Positions 53,191-61,280 of a DNA stretch of 64,000 bases are shown piece by piece. This DNA is from CAZUNO01 sp964621445 [NCBI: Candidatus Hadarchaeota archaeon] (GTDB lineage Archaea > CAYQAE01 > CAYVLA01). The stretch spans positions 106,922 through 170,921 of the forward strand of contig CAZUNO010000005.1 in the NCBI GenBank assembly GCA_964621445.1. The letters run 5' to 3'. The notes below the pieces were generated by a model, which was given only the letters and a program-made list of their open reading frames with translations, made no database searches and was not told the DNA's origin. The translations under genes were made by a program, and so were the position numbers. The first letter of the stretch is position 1; every line of letters begins with the position of its first letter.

Positions 53191-54231
53191 TCACCCGCTA
53201 AGGGAAAGGTCCTTCCAGACCTCATAGGCCAGCTTCTCGGTACCCTCCCTGCCTAAAAGGCCAATTTGGTCCTTCTTATCCAGATCATGGAGCCATGCCC
53301 AGCAAAACAAATGCAGGGGTATTCCCCGTTCTCGGGTTAGATTTGTTGATACCTGGATTATGAAATCGGCCTGGGCCTGCTGACCCCCAAAGCTCTCCGA
53401 TGAGGGCCACCCCAATTCGCTGAAGCCGAAGAGCTTCCCCGGCATGTAATCTGATGCTTTTAGATAATAGTCAGCAGGTATGTCTGATGGCCGATTTACT
53501 CCCTCAACAGCAAAGGGGTAGCTCGTGAGTACCAGGATATCCAGCTTTCCGGGATCAAACATCCTCAACACCTCCAGATCAGCCTCTTCATTTTCCGAAA
53601 CGATCTCTCTCGCGAAGGTACAGAAGACCTTGGTTTCAGGAGATATCTCCTTAACCGTATCGTAGATCTCTTCATAAAGGCTGACATAGTGCTGGAATCC
53701 ATTGGGATCACCTTTCTCGGCACCGTATTTCCAGTACCAGCGATTTACCTCATTGCCCAAGGACAAGTATTGGGGTTTGGAGGTCCTCACCGCGTCAATA
53801 GTGGCCTGCTTGTAGCTGTCTCTCCATGATTTATCAACAAGGGTTGGGGAATCCATTTCCGGCGGAGCAACCAGGCTAAGCTCGGGACCAATGAAGGAGA
53901 GGTGAAGGAGAGGAAACATGCCATTACCCCTGAGGAAGACCTCCACGAACTTCTCCCCCCATTCCCCGTCCAGATCCTTAGGAAGCCGGTAATAGGGAGA
54001 TGGCCTTCCCCAGACCGGTGAAAACTCGGCATGAAGAGAGGCCTGTTGATATGCCTCCTGGAAGGATTGTCCGCTTCCAGGTATGGGAAGGACTCCAAGG
54101 AAGAAACCCCTTCCCGGGACCATTACCGAATCCACTGGAGTTATAGTTCGGTCCCCGTCAAGGCAGCCGGATATCAGGACTACCATTACCAAGATGGGAG
54201 CGATAATACACACCCGATACCTTGTACTCAT
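53191..54231 (-). CDS. Surface lipoprotein, clan-A-like glycoside hydrolase
   Basis: A 346-residue exported enzyme. ATG 54231 starts the signal peptide (IIAPILVMVVLISGC), with a lipobox Cys. The barrel has YLSLGNEVNRWY, with the Asn-Glu pair of clan A acid/base residues, and FGFSELGWPSS, with the nucleophile Glu. It resembles GH53- or GH17-like endo-glycanases, but no exact family is assigned. A longer frame to 54276 lies too close to its own TATA-like box. A 12-bp palindrome CTCATATATGAG overlaps this start. Confidence 0.82.
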   Translation of the reverse strand: MSTRYRVCIIAPILVMVVLISGCLDGDRTITPVDSVMVPGRGFFLGVLPIPGSGQSFQEAYQQASLHAEFSPVWGRPSPYYRLPKDLDGEWGEKFVEVFLRGNGMFPLLHLSFIGPELSLVAPPEMDSPTLVDKSWRDSYKQATIDAVRTSKPQYLSLGNEVNRWYWKYGAEKGDPNGFQHYVSLYEEIYDTVKEISPETKVFCTFAREIVSENEEADLEVLRMFDPGKLDILVLTSYPFAVEGVNRPSDIPADYYLKASDYMPGKLFGFSELGWPSSESFGGQQAQADFIIQVSTNLTRERGIPLHLFCWAWLHDLDKKDQIGLLGREGTEKLAYEVWKDLSLSG

Positions 54232-54321
54232 ATATGAGGTCCATTGCAATGCCCTTGATGAATTTGTCACCTTCAAATTAATTCCGCATCCAAAGGCATG
54301 GGATATACCGGATTAAATGAT

Positions 54322-54870
54322 CTATTCAACTCTAATCAGATTCACATTTTCGCTTCCCAGAGGCCTCCCATCAAGGTACAGAATCTCGTTCCCTCTAAGA
54401 AGGGAGAGGGCAGCATCATTGGTCATCAAATGAAGGTAAATAAACTTACCAGAATCTATACCGCCAGATATGGTATCAGTTAGGAAACCGGAGAGAGAAG
54501 CAACCAAATCCCCAAGGTTTCCCGTATATGAGCTTTCCTTCTCCAGGATGATCCTTGCTTCGGTTTCATGGGATGATGTGAGCCTGGAGATACTAGCCAT
54601 TATATCCTCATGTTGAACCCATTTATCGATGGGGACCCATCTCTTTGTATACCTGAATTTTTCTTCCTGAATATTGTAAAGGAAGGCCAGACGGGCAATG
54701 ACCTCTCGGGGGTCCTCCTCCGTCCTCAGTCTATAAACCCCGGGCGTATCATGAGCCACAAATGAGCCCTTGGTTTGTATTAGGGAAAACACGTCCTCTA
54801 CCTCAATTTCCGCTTCCAAGGGATAGGAGGAGTCAAAAACGGCGATCATGTTTGCCTCATCGCAAGGCAT
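54322..54870 (-). CDS. THUMP-domain RNA-binding protein
   Basis: A 182-residue protein. The segment RFRYTKRWVPIDKWV-like (FRYTKRWVPIDKWV at about 92-105) and the following helix and strand pattern match the archaeal stand-alone THUMP proteins (COG1818-like), related to the RNA-binding domain of tRNA-modifying enzymes and Tan1. No catalytic domain. It might guide a modification enzyme to tRNA. ATG 54870; it lies downstream of the HerA-like gene. Confidence 0.68.
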   Translation of the reverse strand: MPCDEANMIAVFDSSYPLEAEIEVEDVFSLIQTKGSFVAHDTPGVYRLRTEEDPREVIARLAFLYNIQEEKFRYTKRWVPIDKWVQHEDIMASISRLTSSHETEARIILEKESSYTGNLGDLVASLSGFLTDTISGGIDSGKFIYLHLMTNDAALSLLRGNEILYLDGRPLGSENVNLIRVE

Positions 54871-54950
54871 TAAGCCTTGAAATGTCAGGGGAGCATGAAA
54901 AGGCTTTTCGAACTACTTGAGATCTGCTGCGAGATCCTCGGTAAAGTCAT

Positions 54951-57554
54951 TCACTTTACACGGGGTTCAATATCCTCAAAAAGGCCCGTATAGGCGTTGA
55001 TATAACTCAACCTCGAGCCTTCCTCGGATGAGTAGGTTATCTGGTAATAGGGCATGTGAACAAGATCCATACCCTCTATGGTATATTCCGGATATAGGGC
55101 GTTCGCTAGATTTCTAACACATTCGCGGTCCATTTCCTGGGGAAGCAGAACCGCCGCCTTAATGGGCGCGGAGCTTGGAAGTTCCCCATCAACGCTCTCA
55201 GGTCTTGAGGGGAAGCTTATTTCCTTTGTTAGAGAGCCGGTGAGATACCCCTTTTTGTCGCGTTCTAGATCCAGGATATCCAAGGAGGATAGCTCCCTCA
55301 TTATCTCCGTAACCCGCTTTGCTCGTATGTCGAGTTCCGACTCACAGTCCTCTGGGGTGTATCCCCGAATTACAAATGAAAGGACATCCATCTGCCTTTT
55401 TTCAAGTTTCGATAGCTTTGATAGTCCTTTCGATCTCTTGAACTCCTTGAAATCGGTCACCATCTCGCAAGTATTGATATCCATTAGCAGCTCACACCTA
55501 ATGAGTGCGGTTCCTCGTATGAACTTCTTCCTCTCCGTGCTAATTTTTGCCTCGATCATGGGAAGATACACTAGTTCGATCGATTCCACGAACTCCTTTG
55601 GTTTTCCGGTCCAGGTCGTCTTAAGATCCTCTATGGTCAGTCCTTTTGCGGAATTCTCCCTCAGGATAATCGGAAACGACCTTATCTCCTCAGAGTCAAT
55701 GGGAGGAGTAGAGGATACCTCAATATCCTCGGTTTCGGTCTCCAGCTTCGCTCTTTCCTCCTCGGTCTCCTCCGGGGTTTCCATTGCTGGCTCATCCTCC
55801 GGAATTCCCTCGTAATCCGTTTCGAAGTAACCCATTTCCTGCATTATTACTTGATTGGCGTAGTCCTTGTCCTCATTAATTTCCTCGGATCCCAGTACTA
55901 TTCCAGGAACCTCCTCGACAACCTCGACATCTTCTTCCCGTACCTGGACCTCAGCCGGTTCTTCCTCGGAGACTTCCACTTCCTGGTCCTCCTCACTGGC
56001 CGCCATGATCTCGAAACCCGCTTCCTCCCCCTCCTGGGTCCCGGTCTCGGTGTTCTGGGTATCGTCCGTAACCTGGCCCTCAACCGCCTCCTGCTGTTGA
56101 ATCTCCCTTTTTACAGGAGTCGCTTCCTTCCCGGAGTGATGGCTCAACCTGGGTCTAACCCTGACCAGCATTGCCCGCTGTTGGGTCTTTTGATCCGCAA
56201 GCAGGGCGGAACCCGCAGGGATCCCTCTAATGAAATCCGACTGGGCCATCTGAGATGGCAGCTTTGATGGAACTCTTCTCAACAAGGCGCCGATGTCATC
56301 CTCCAGTCCGAGACTGTGCCCCACCAGCATATCTATTTGCGATAGGATATCGTCGTCGGTTGCCGCAGGGCGCTGAGTGGCGAGGACTAAAGCGCAACCG
56401 GGCTTTCTGCCCAATTTTGCGTAATCTATAAGCGGTTTGGATGCCGCGGTCAGCCCCCGTCTTGGAATTAACAGGTGGGCCTCATCTATCATGAGCCAAG
56501 TAACCGGAATGCTCTCCCCGTCCCCCGCAATGCCCATCTGCTCCCTTCTGGAAGCCAACATCCTGGCCTGCAAAATCTTCTTGGCCAGGATTCCCACTAT
56601 GAGGGCCCGGACCTGGTTTTCGAGTTTGGGATGGCTCACATCGATCACAGTAACCGTGTCCCAAACGGAGATCTCCTCGATTGGGGTGCCATGCTCCGAG
56701 AAGATGCCCCACCGCTGTGCCGCCTTGAATCTAGCTATGACGCTCCTCCTGGTGGTTCTGGCATACCCCTTTTCATCTGAACCTAGATCTATATCCCTGT
56801 CAATTACGTCGATTATATCCCCAATATTGTAGTTGTCCCCGTTACCGGTTATGTACTCCACCTCGTCAGGTCCTGTTCTTACCCTGTAGCCTTCTCGTAC
56901 CTTCCCCAGAGCCTCCCCTATCAACAGCCCTTGAGTTTTAAAACGATCGAGATCGAATACCAGGCACCATTCCTCGGAGGTCAACTCGGCCGGCTTAATG
57001 GAAAAGGTTCCATCCACCTTCTCATTTTCCTCGGAAAGCCCGGGAGGAACCAGGATCCTAATGTTTTCGAGTCCGGATGGACTGAGCCCCCATTTTTCGA
57101 GCTCCGTTACCTCCTTCTTGTTTCTATTTTCCTCCTTCATAGACCAGTAAATGCCTATGGGGTCTACTATGACCGTGCCAATCCCGATTTCCGTCTTGCA
57201 GAGTTCCTCGGCCATCACACCCAGGGTGTAGCTCTTTCCCCCACCTCTCTTGCCGCATATGAATACGATGTGGGGGAATTTTGCATCCATCATCACCTTG
57301 AAACCGTGGTAGGACTTGCCATTGGCCTGCTTCTCACAAACCACCCCAAGATCCAAGAGACCTTCATCACCCTCCTTTTTCTGCTCCCTCTCCGTTCTGC
57401 CCACTACAATGACTTCTCTCTTCTTGTCGAAAACAGGTTCCAAGCGCTCATTGATAATGGGGCGGAAACTTGTGCTAGAATAAAGTCTAACCAAACGCGG
57501 TGGCTCCTTACATTCAAACCTGGCAAACCTAAAATATTTTTTCGGATAGTCCAT
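54951..57554 (-). CDS. HerA/FtsK-type hexameric ATPase with a long acidic linker and a C-terminal winged-helix-like region
   Basis: An 867-residue protein. Residues about 95-470 are a HerA-like (DUF87) motor: Walker A GKRGGGKSY (101-109), Walker B VTWLMIDEAH (351-360) and the LATQRP motif (391-396). These motors translocate DNA or proteins. Residues about 485-620 are extremely acidic (for instance EEEPAEVQVREEDVEVVEE). The C-terminal part (about 625-867) contains a helix-turn-helix-like stretch DCESELDIRAKRVTEIMRELSSL. NurA is not next to it, so it is not the canonical HerA-NurA pair. The start MDYPKK is ATG 57554. Specific function unknown. Confidence 0.82.
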   Translation of the reverse strand: MDYPKKYFRFARFECKEPPRLVRLYSSTSFRPIINERLEPVFDKKREVIVVGRTEREQKKEGDEGLLDLGVVCEKQANGKSYHGFKVMMDAKFPHIVFICGKRGGGKSYTLGVMAEELCKTEIGIGTVIVDPIGIYWSMKEENRNKKEVTELEKWGLSPSGLENIRILVPPGLSEENEKVDGTFSIKPAELTSEEWCLVFDLDRFKTQGLLIGEALGKVREGYRVRTGPDEVEYITGNGDNYNIGDIIDVIDRDIDLGSDEKGYARTTRRSVIARFKAAQRWGIFSEHGTPIEEISVWDTVTVIDVSHPKLENQVRALIVGILAKKILQARMLASRREQMGIAGDGESIPVTWLMIDEAHLLIPRRGLTAASKPLIDYAKLGRKPGCALVLATQRPAATDDDILSQIDMLVGHSLGLEDDIGALLRRVPSKLPSQMAQSDFIRGIPAGSALLADQKTQQRAMLVRVRPRLSHHSGKEATPVKREIQQQEAVEGQVTDDTQNTETGTQEGEEAGFEIMAASEEDQEVEVSEEEPAEVQVREEDVEVVEEVPGIVLGSEEINEDKDYANQVIMQEMGYFETDYEGIPEDEPAMETPEETEEERAKLETETEDIEVSSTPPIDSEEIRSFPIILRENSAKGLTIEDLKTTWTGKPKEFVESIELVYLPMIEAKISTERKKFIRGTALIRCELLMDINTCEMVTDFKEFKRSKGLSKLSKLEKRQMDVLSFVIRGYTPEDCESELDIRAKRVTEIMRELSSLDILDLERDKKGYLTGSLTKEISFPSRPESVDGELPSSAPIKAAVLLPQEMDRECVRNLANALYPEYTIEGMDLVHMPYYQITYSSEEGSRLSYINAYTGLFEDIEPRVK

Positions 57555-57620
57555 ACAGGCAAAGCGATCTCATTAAACAGGGGTAAATGCAGACCATAAA
57601 CGCCAACAGGTAGGGATACA

Positions 57621-58925
57621 ATGGAACTCGAAGTAGGGATGGCCAGAGTGGACATCACGCCGCCCATCGGAAGCAGGATGCAGGGTTACGCTCGGCGGGA
57701 CCATGGAGCGGAAGGGATACACGATGGCATTTTTTCACAGGCTTTTGCCCTGGATGATGGTTCAACCACCTTGGCAATCGTCTGCTGCGATCTGGTGGGT
57801 CTGAGCCATAAATCAACTGAAAGGGCCAGGAAAATGGCTGAGGAAATGTGCAACATCGATCCTGGGGCGGTCATGATATGCTGTTCTCATACTCATGGAG
57901 GGCCGGCCATAGGAGGAAGGAGCTATGTGGAAGCCGAAAGCGAATACCTGCACCTCCTTGAAAGACAAATTGCCACCTCAGTAAGTCTTGCCATGGAGAA
58001 CTTGGCAAACAGCGAATTGCTGCTGGGACAAAGTTCGGCCCATATCGGTGTCAATAGGAGACTGGCCAGGAACGGAAAAATGGTCATTGGCAGAAACCCT
58101 GAGGGAACCATCGACCCCGAGGTTCAGGTGCTTAGAATTGATAATCTTGAAGGTAAGATCAGGGGCTTGATATTCAATTACGCCTGTCATCCTGCGACCC
58201 TTGTCGCCGATAACTATCTAATTACCTCCGATTACGTGGGATATGCCCGAGGGGTTATCCGTGGAGCCCTGGACCTTGAATCGAACGGATGCGGTTTCGT
58301 GAATGGTGCCGGGGGAGACATAAACCCTTATCCCAGGGGAAACTATGAACTGGCCCAGAAGCACGGAATGGAGTTGGGTTCCCAGGTTATCAGAGGTAGC
58401 TTTCGTGCACATCCTCTTGAAGCTGGATGTATTTCATGGAAACGGAAGATGATATCCCTTCCCCTGTCACCCCCTCCTCCTTTCGAGGAGATGGAACGGG
58501 AATTCCAAAACCTTGAGGAAGAATTGAATGATTTGAAACGGGAAGGAGGTAGAAATACCCGTATGGAGGCCAGAGTCCTTTGGCTGAGGGAAATGCTGGA
58601 AAGGACGGATTCCGGAAGTATTAGAAGAACCCTGCCGGTCGAGATTCAGGCCTTTAGGATTGGCAATCTCGGAATCATAGCCCTACCGGCTGAAGTGTTC
58701 GTGGAGATCGGGTTGAGTATAAAGCGCAAATCCCCATTCCAGAACAACATCATAGCCGGTTATTCAAATGGAAATATCGGTTATATACCCACTGCCAAAG
58801 CCTTTCAGGAAGGTGGATACGAACCCGAGTCCTACGTCTATAGGCTTGAGCAGGGATTCCAGCCCCAAGTAGGGGAGATTACCGAGGAGGAGTCCCTGAA
58901 GCTGTTGGACCATTGCCTGAAATAA
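57621..58925 (+). CDS. Neutral/alkaline ceramidase-like hydrolase
   Basis: A 434-residue protein of the neutral ceramidase N-terminal family. The N-terminus VGMARVDITPPIGSRMQGYARR, the zinc-type cluster CCSHTHGGP and GFVNGAGGDINP are conserved. Unlike secreted bacterial ceramidases, it has no signal peptide, so it should act in the cytoplasm on amide-linked sugars or lipids. The C-terminal domain is reduced. ATG 57621 is divergent from the HerA gene. Ceramides are not known from archaea, so the name is only a family label. Confidence 0.82.
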   Translation: MELEVGMARVDITPPIGSRMQGYARRDHGAEGIHDGIFSQAFALDDGSTTLAIVCCDLVGLSHKSTERARKMAEEMCNIDPGAVMICCSHTHGGPAIGGRSYVEAESEYLHLLERQIATSVSLAMENLANSELLLGQSSAHIGVNRRLARNGKMVIGRNPEGTIDPEVQVLRIDNLEGKIRGLIFNYACHPATLVADNYLITSDYVGYARGVIRGALDLESNGCGFVNGAGGDINPYPRGNYELAQKHGMELGSQVIRGSFRAHPLEAGCISWKRKMISLPLSPPPPFEEMEREFQNLEEELNDLKREGGRNTRMEARVLWLREMLERTDSGSIRRTLPVEIQAFRIGNLGIIALPAEVFVEIGLSIKRKSPFQNNIIAGYSNGNIGYIPTAKAFQEGGYEPESYVYRLEQGFQPQVGEITEEESLKLLDHCLK

Positions 58926-58939
58926 TAGACATACTGAGC

Positions 58940-59758
58940 CTAGACCCTCAAGAAAAAGGGGGCTGGTTCAGTCCTTTCTCCCTCCAGGGTTGATATCAAC
59001 TGGTCAATATCTCCCCGATCATGCTCAATAATGTTAAAACGGGATTCCAGCGAGGACTTCCGGATTTTCTTGGGGGGCCAATTCTCCAATTCCTCCTTAT
59101 GCAAGGGAAGGGAGACCTTTCCCGTCTGTTCGTGAAGTGAGAAAGGAAGCCTCTGAATTCCCTGTGTTGTGCGATAATATTTCTCCGGATGAATGATAAC
59201 ATCCAGAAGCGCCTCTGGACACCCTTCTCTTGCTTTACGGATTAGATGGTGCTTGATATCCAGGAAGAGTTTTGGGGCCAGATCTATTATGGATTCTCCG
59301 TCTATTACCTCAGGAAATGGCCCCCAAGGAACATGGATGTGGAAACCCCGACACCCACTGAACTTGACCCAATGGGGAACGCCAAGTGACTCAAGCTCCT
59401 CAACCATGGACAGGGTGACCCTTCTTGCCGAATCCAACGAGGACCTGCCATCTATATCAAGGAAGAATCTGAAATCTCTTTTCGAACCGGATTCCCCAAA
59501 GGATTCGGGGATACGATCGTACCTGGCATGGGTCACATGAATCGCCGGGTACCCACCAGGGCCACCTCTGAGACCCATGAGGAAATTTCGGAAATCTTCC
59601 TTGCCTTCGATGAAAACCGGTTTCCGAAATGAGTTGGTTATGCAATTTTTGGAGCTGTTTACTACCAAACCTCTGCCATTAACCAGGTCAAATAGACGGC
59701 TAACTAGACGTGGATTTGAAAGAAGAAAGGAATAAGGCATGGATTTCCTTTCCGCCAT
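58940..59758 (-). CDS. Stand-alone archaeo-eukaryotic primase (PriS/LigD-Pol-like) protein
   Basis: A 272-residue AEP-superfamily protein. The catalytic Asp pair is in FRFFLDIDGR, and KFSGCRGFHIHVPWG carries the conserved SG-x-x-G-x-H motif. A third motif near DVIIHPEKYYRTTQGIQRLPFSLHEQTG contains the conserved basic/His residues. It could make primers or repair patches. The zinc-binding insert of genuine PriS is not obvious, and no PriL is adjacent. ATG 59758 has AGAGG 7 nt upstream and is preferred to TTG 59779. It is convergent with the ceramidase-like gene. Confidence 0.75.
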   Translation of the reverse strand: MAERKSMPYSFLLSNPRLVSRLFDLVNGRGLVVNSSKNCITNSFRKPVFIEGKEDFRNFLMGLRGGPGGYPAIHVTHARYDRIPESFGESGSKRDFRFFLDIDGRSSLDSARRVTLSMVEELESLGVPHWVKFSGCRGFHIHVPWGPFPEVIDGESIIDLAPKLFLDIKHHLIRKAREGCPEALLDVIIHPEKYYRTTQGIQRLPFSLHEQTGKVSLPLHKEELENWPPKKIRKSSLESRFNIIEHDRGDIDQLISTLEGERTEPAPFFLRV

Positions 59759-59819
59759 CCAGTCCTCTCTCCATTTCAAATATGGAAACCCATCCTAGAA
59801 AAAGGTTGGGCACCCTAGG

Positions 59820-60818
59820 CTATTCGAGCAGGAATGGTATCAAATCTATTAGACGATTGGAGTATCCCCATTCATTGTCGTACCAGGAAAGCACCTTAAC
59901 CATGCCATCCTCGATCACCGCGGTCATAAGTCCGTCGACAATTGAGGAGTGTGGGTCGCCAAGGAAGTCCTGAGAGACTAGAGGCTCCTCAACGTAGTCG
60001 AGTATGCCCTTCAGATCTCCTTCCGCGGATGTCCTAAAGGCGTCATTTACCTCCTCCGCGCTAGCTCCATCATCCAGATCTACCACCAGGTCCACGATCG
60101 AGACATTTGGTGTGGGGACCCTCATGGCGATACCATCAAGCTTTCCCTGTAGCTGGGGCAAAACTAGGCCTATCGCCTTAGCTGCACCCGTGGTTGTGGG
60201 AATAATATTGACTGCTGCCGCTCTTCCCCTTCGGGGCTTCTTGTGTGGGAAGTCCAGGATCACCTGGTCGTTTGTGTAAGAGTGGATAGTGGTCATGAAC
60301 CCTCTGCTGATTCCCCAGTTCTCCTCGAGTATCTTGGCCACAGGTGCCAAGCAGTTGGTGGTACATGATGCATTGGAGATGATGTCGTGCTCTTCCTTAT
60401 CGTAATCCCCGTCATTCACTCCCATAACAAGAGTGACGTCCGGATCGGTCGCAGGTGCCGATATTAGTACCTTTTTGGCCCCGGCTGAAAGATGCTTGGA
60501 GGCGTTCTCTCTATCACGAAAGATGCCTGTGGATTCAATTGCTACGTCCACACCGTACTCATCCCAAGGTAACTCCGCCGGATCTCGAATTGAGAGTATA
60601 TCCGTTTCCTGACCACCCACAACCATGGTCCCATCCTCTACCGAAACATCTGCGTCCAGATTTCCATGAACGGAATCATGTTTTAGGAGATATGCAAGGG
60701 TCTCCGGGTCCGCTAGGTCGTTGGCGGCAACGATGTCCACTTCGTCATTTCCAATGGCAGCTCTGAATGCGTTTCTGCCTATTCTACCGAATCCATTTAT
60801 TGCAACTTTGATTACCAA
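59820..60818 (-). CDS. gap: Bacterial-type (class I) glyceraldehyde-3-phosphate dehydrogenase
   Basis: A 332-residue phosphorylating GAPDH. The N-terminus IKVAINGFGRIGRNAFRAA, the catalytic SNASCTTNCLAP (Cys about 153) and IPTTTGAAKAIGLVLPQLQGKLDG are the bacterial/eukaryotic class I signature, not the usual archaeal GapII type. TTG 60818 with AGGAGG 8 nt upstream gives the normal N-terminus; the longer frame to 60974 adds 52 residues with no match. The gene is probably of bacterial origin by transfer. It works in glycolysis or gluconeogenesis. Confidence 0.93.
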   Translation of the reverse strand: MVIKVAINGFGRIGRNAFRAAIGNDEVDIVAANDLADPETLAYLLKHDSVHGNLDADVSVEDGTMVVGGQETDILSIRDPAELPWDEYGVDVAIESTGIFRDRENASKHLSAGAKKVLISAPATDPDVTLVMGVNDGDYDKEEHDIISNASCTTNCLAPVAKILEENWGISRGFMTTIHSYTNDQVILDFPHKKPRRGRAAAVNIIPTTTGAAKAIGLVLPQLQGKLDGIAMRVPTPNVSIVDLVVDLDDGASAEEVNDAFRTSAEGDLKGILDYVEEPLVSQDFLGDPHSSIVDGLMTAVIEDGMVKVLSWYDNEWGYSNRLIDLIPFLLE

Positions 60819-60904
60819 AACTGGATCCTCCTCGTATGTTCCGATCAGGGAAACAGCGGTATAAAAATCGTTACCAAATATATATGAAAAACCGTTTTCG
60901 GATC

Positions 60905-61210
60905 CTATCCCTTGACCCTTATGCGGAATGTGACGGTCCCTCCACCGGTTCTGGGTGGCCCTGGGTCGGGGCACCTAACATAGGCCGAGCCTTTGTCATC
61001 TTCTGATAGGCCCAGTGACTTTGCGCTTACGCCCTTGCTCAAAGCGGCCAGAAAAGGCAGAAAACTCCCAAAGGCATGGGAACATAGGGCATCCGTCCTA
61101 TCGCAATCCACATCGAATCCCCCTTTTAGGAATATCCTGTCTCCAACCTGGAAAACTGGACATTTACCATCTATGTCGATGACCTCAATCTCCAAATCCT
61201 TATGGTCCAA
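60905..61210 (-). CDS. TIGR04076 family small protein
   Basis: A protein of about 101 residues. The patterns VIDIDGKCPVFQVGDRIFLKGGFDVDC, ALCSHAFGSFLPFLAAL and VRCPDPGPPRTGGGTVTFRIRV match the TIGR04076 family of unknown function, in which conserved Cys residues (three visible here) may bind metal. TTG 61210 is chosen because it lies directly before the first conserved strand; the frame extends to TTG 61258 and would run into the asnS promoter. Confidence 0.72.
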   Translation of the reverse strand: MDHKDLEIEVIDIDGKCPVFQVGDRIFLKGGFDVDCDRTDALCSHAFGSFLPFLAALSKGVSAKSLGLSEDDKGSAYVRCPDPGPPRTGGGTVTFRIRVKG

Positions 61211-61280
61211 TTTCTCGCCCTTCGTTATCTCTCGGCCGACGCAAAAAAACCTTTTCAACCAGGTATACGACAGCTTACCT

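Noticed and set aside
54227-54238. Palindrome CTCATATATGAG as an operator
   Set aside because: It coincides with the glycosidase start codon and is short; chance is likely.
60819-60974. 52-residue N-terminal extension of GAPDH
   Set aside because: GAPDH begins at the Rossmann strand; TTG 60818 has a strong AGGAGG site, and the upstream part contains the probable promoter.
60993-61280. N-terminal extension of AsnRS
   Set aside because: It overlaps the TIGR04076 gene on the other strand; ATG 61281 gives the normal family length.
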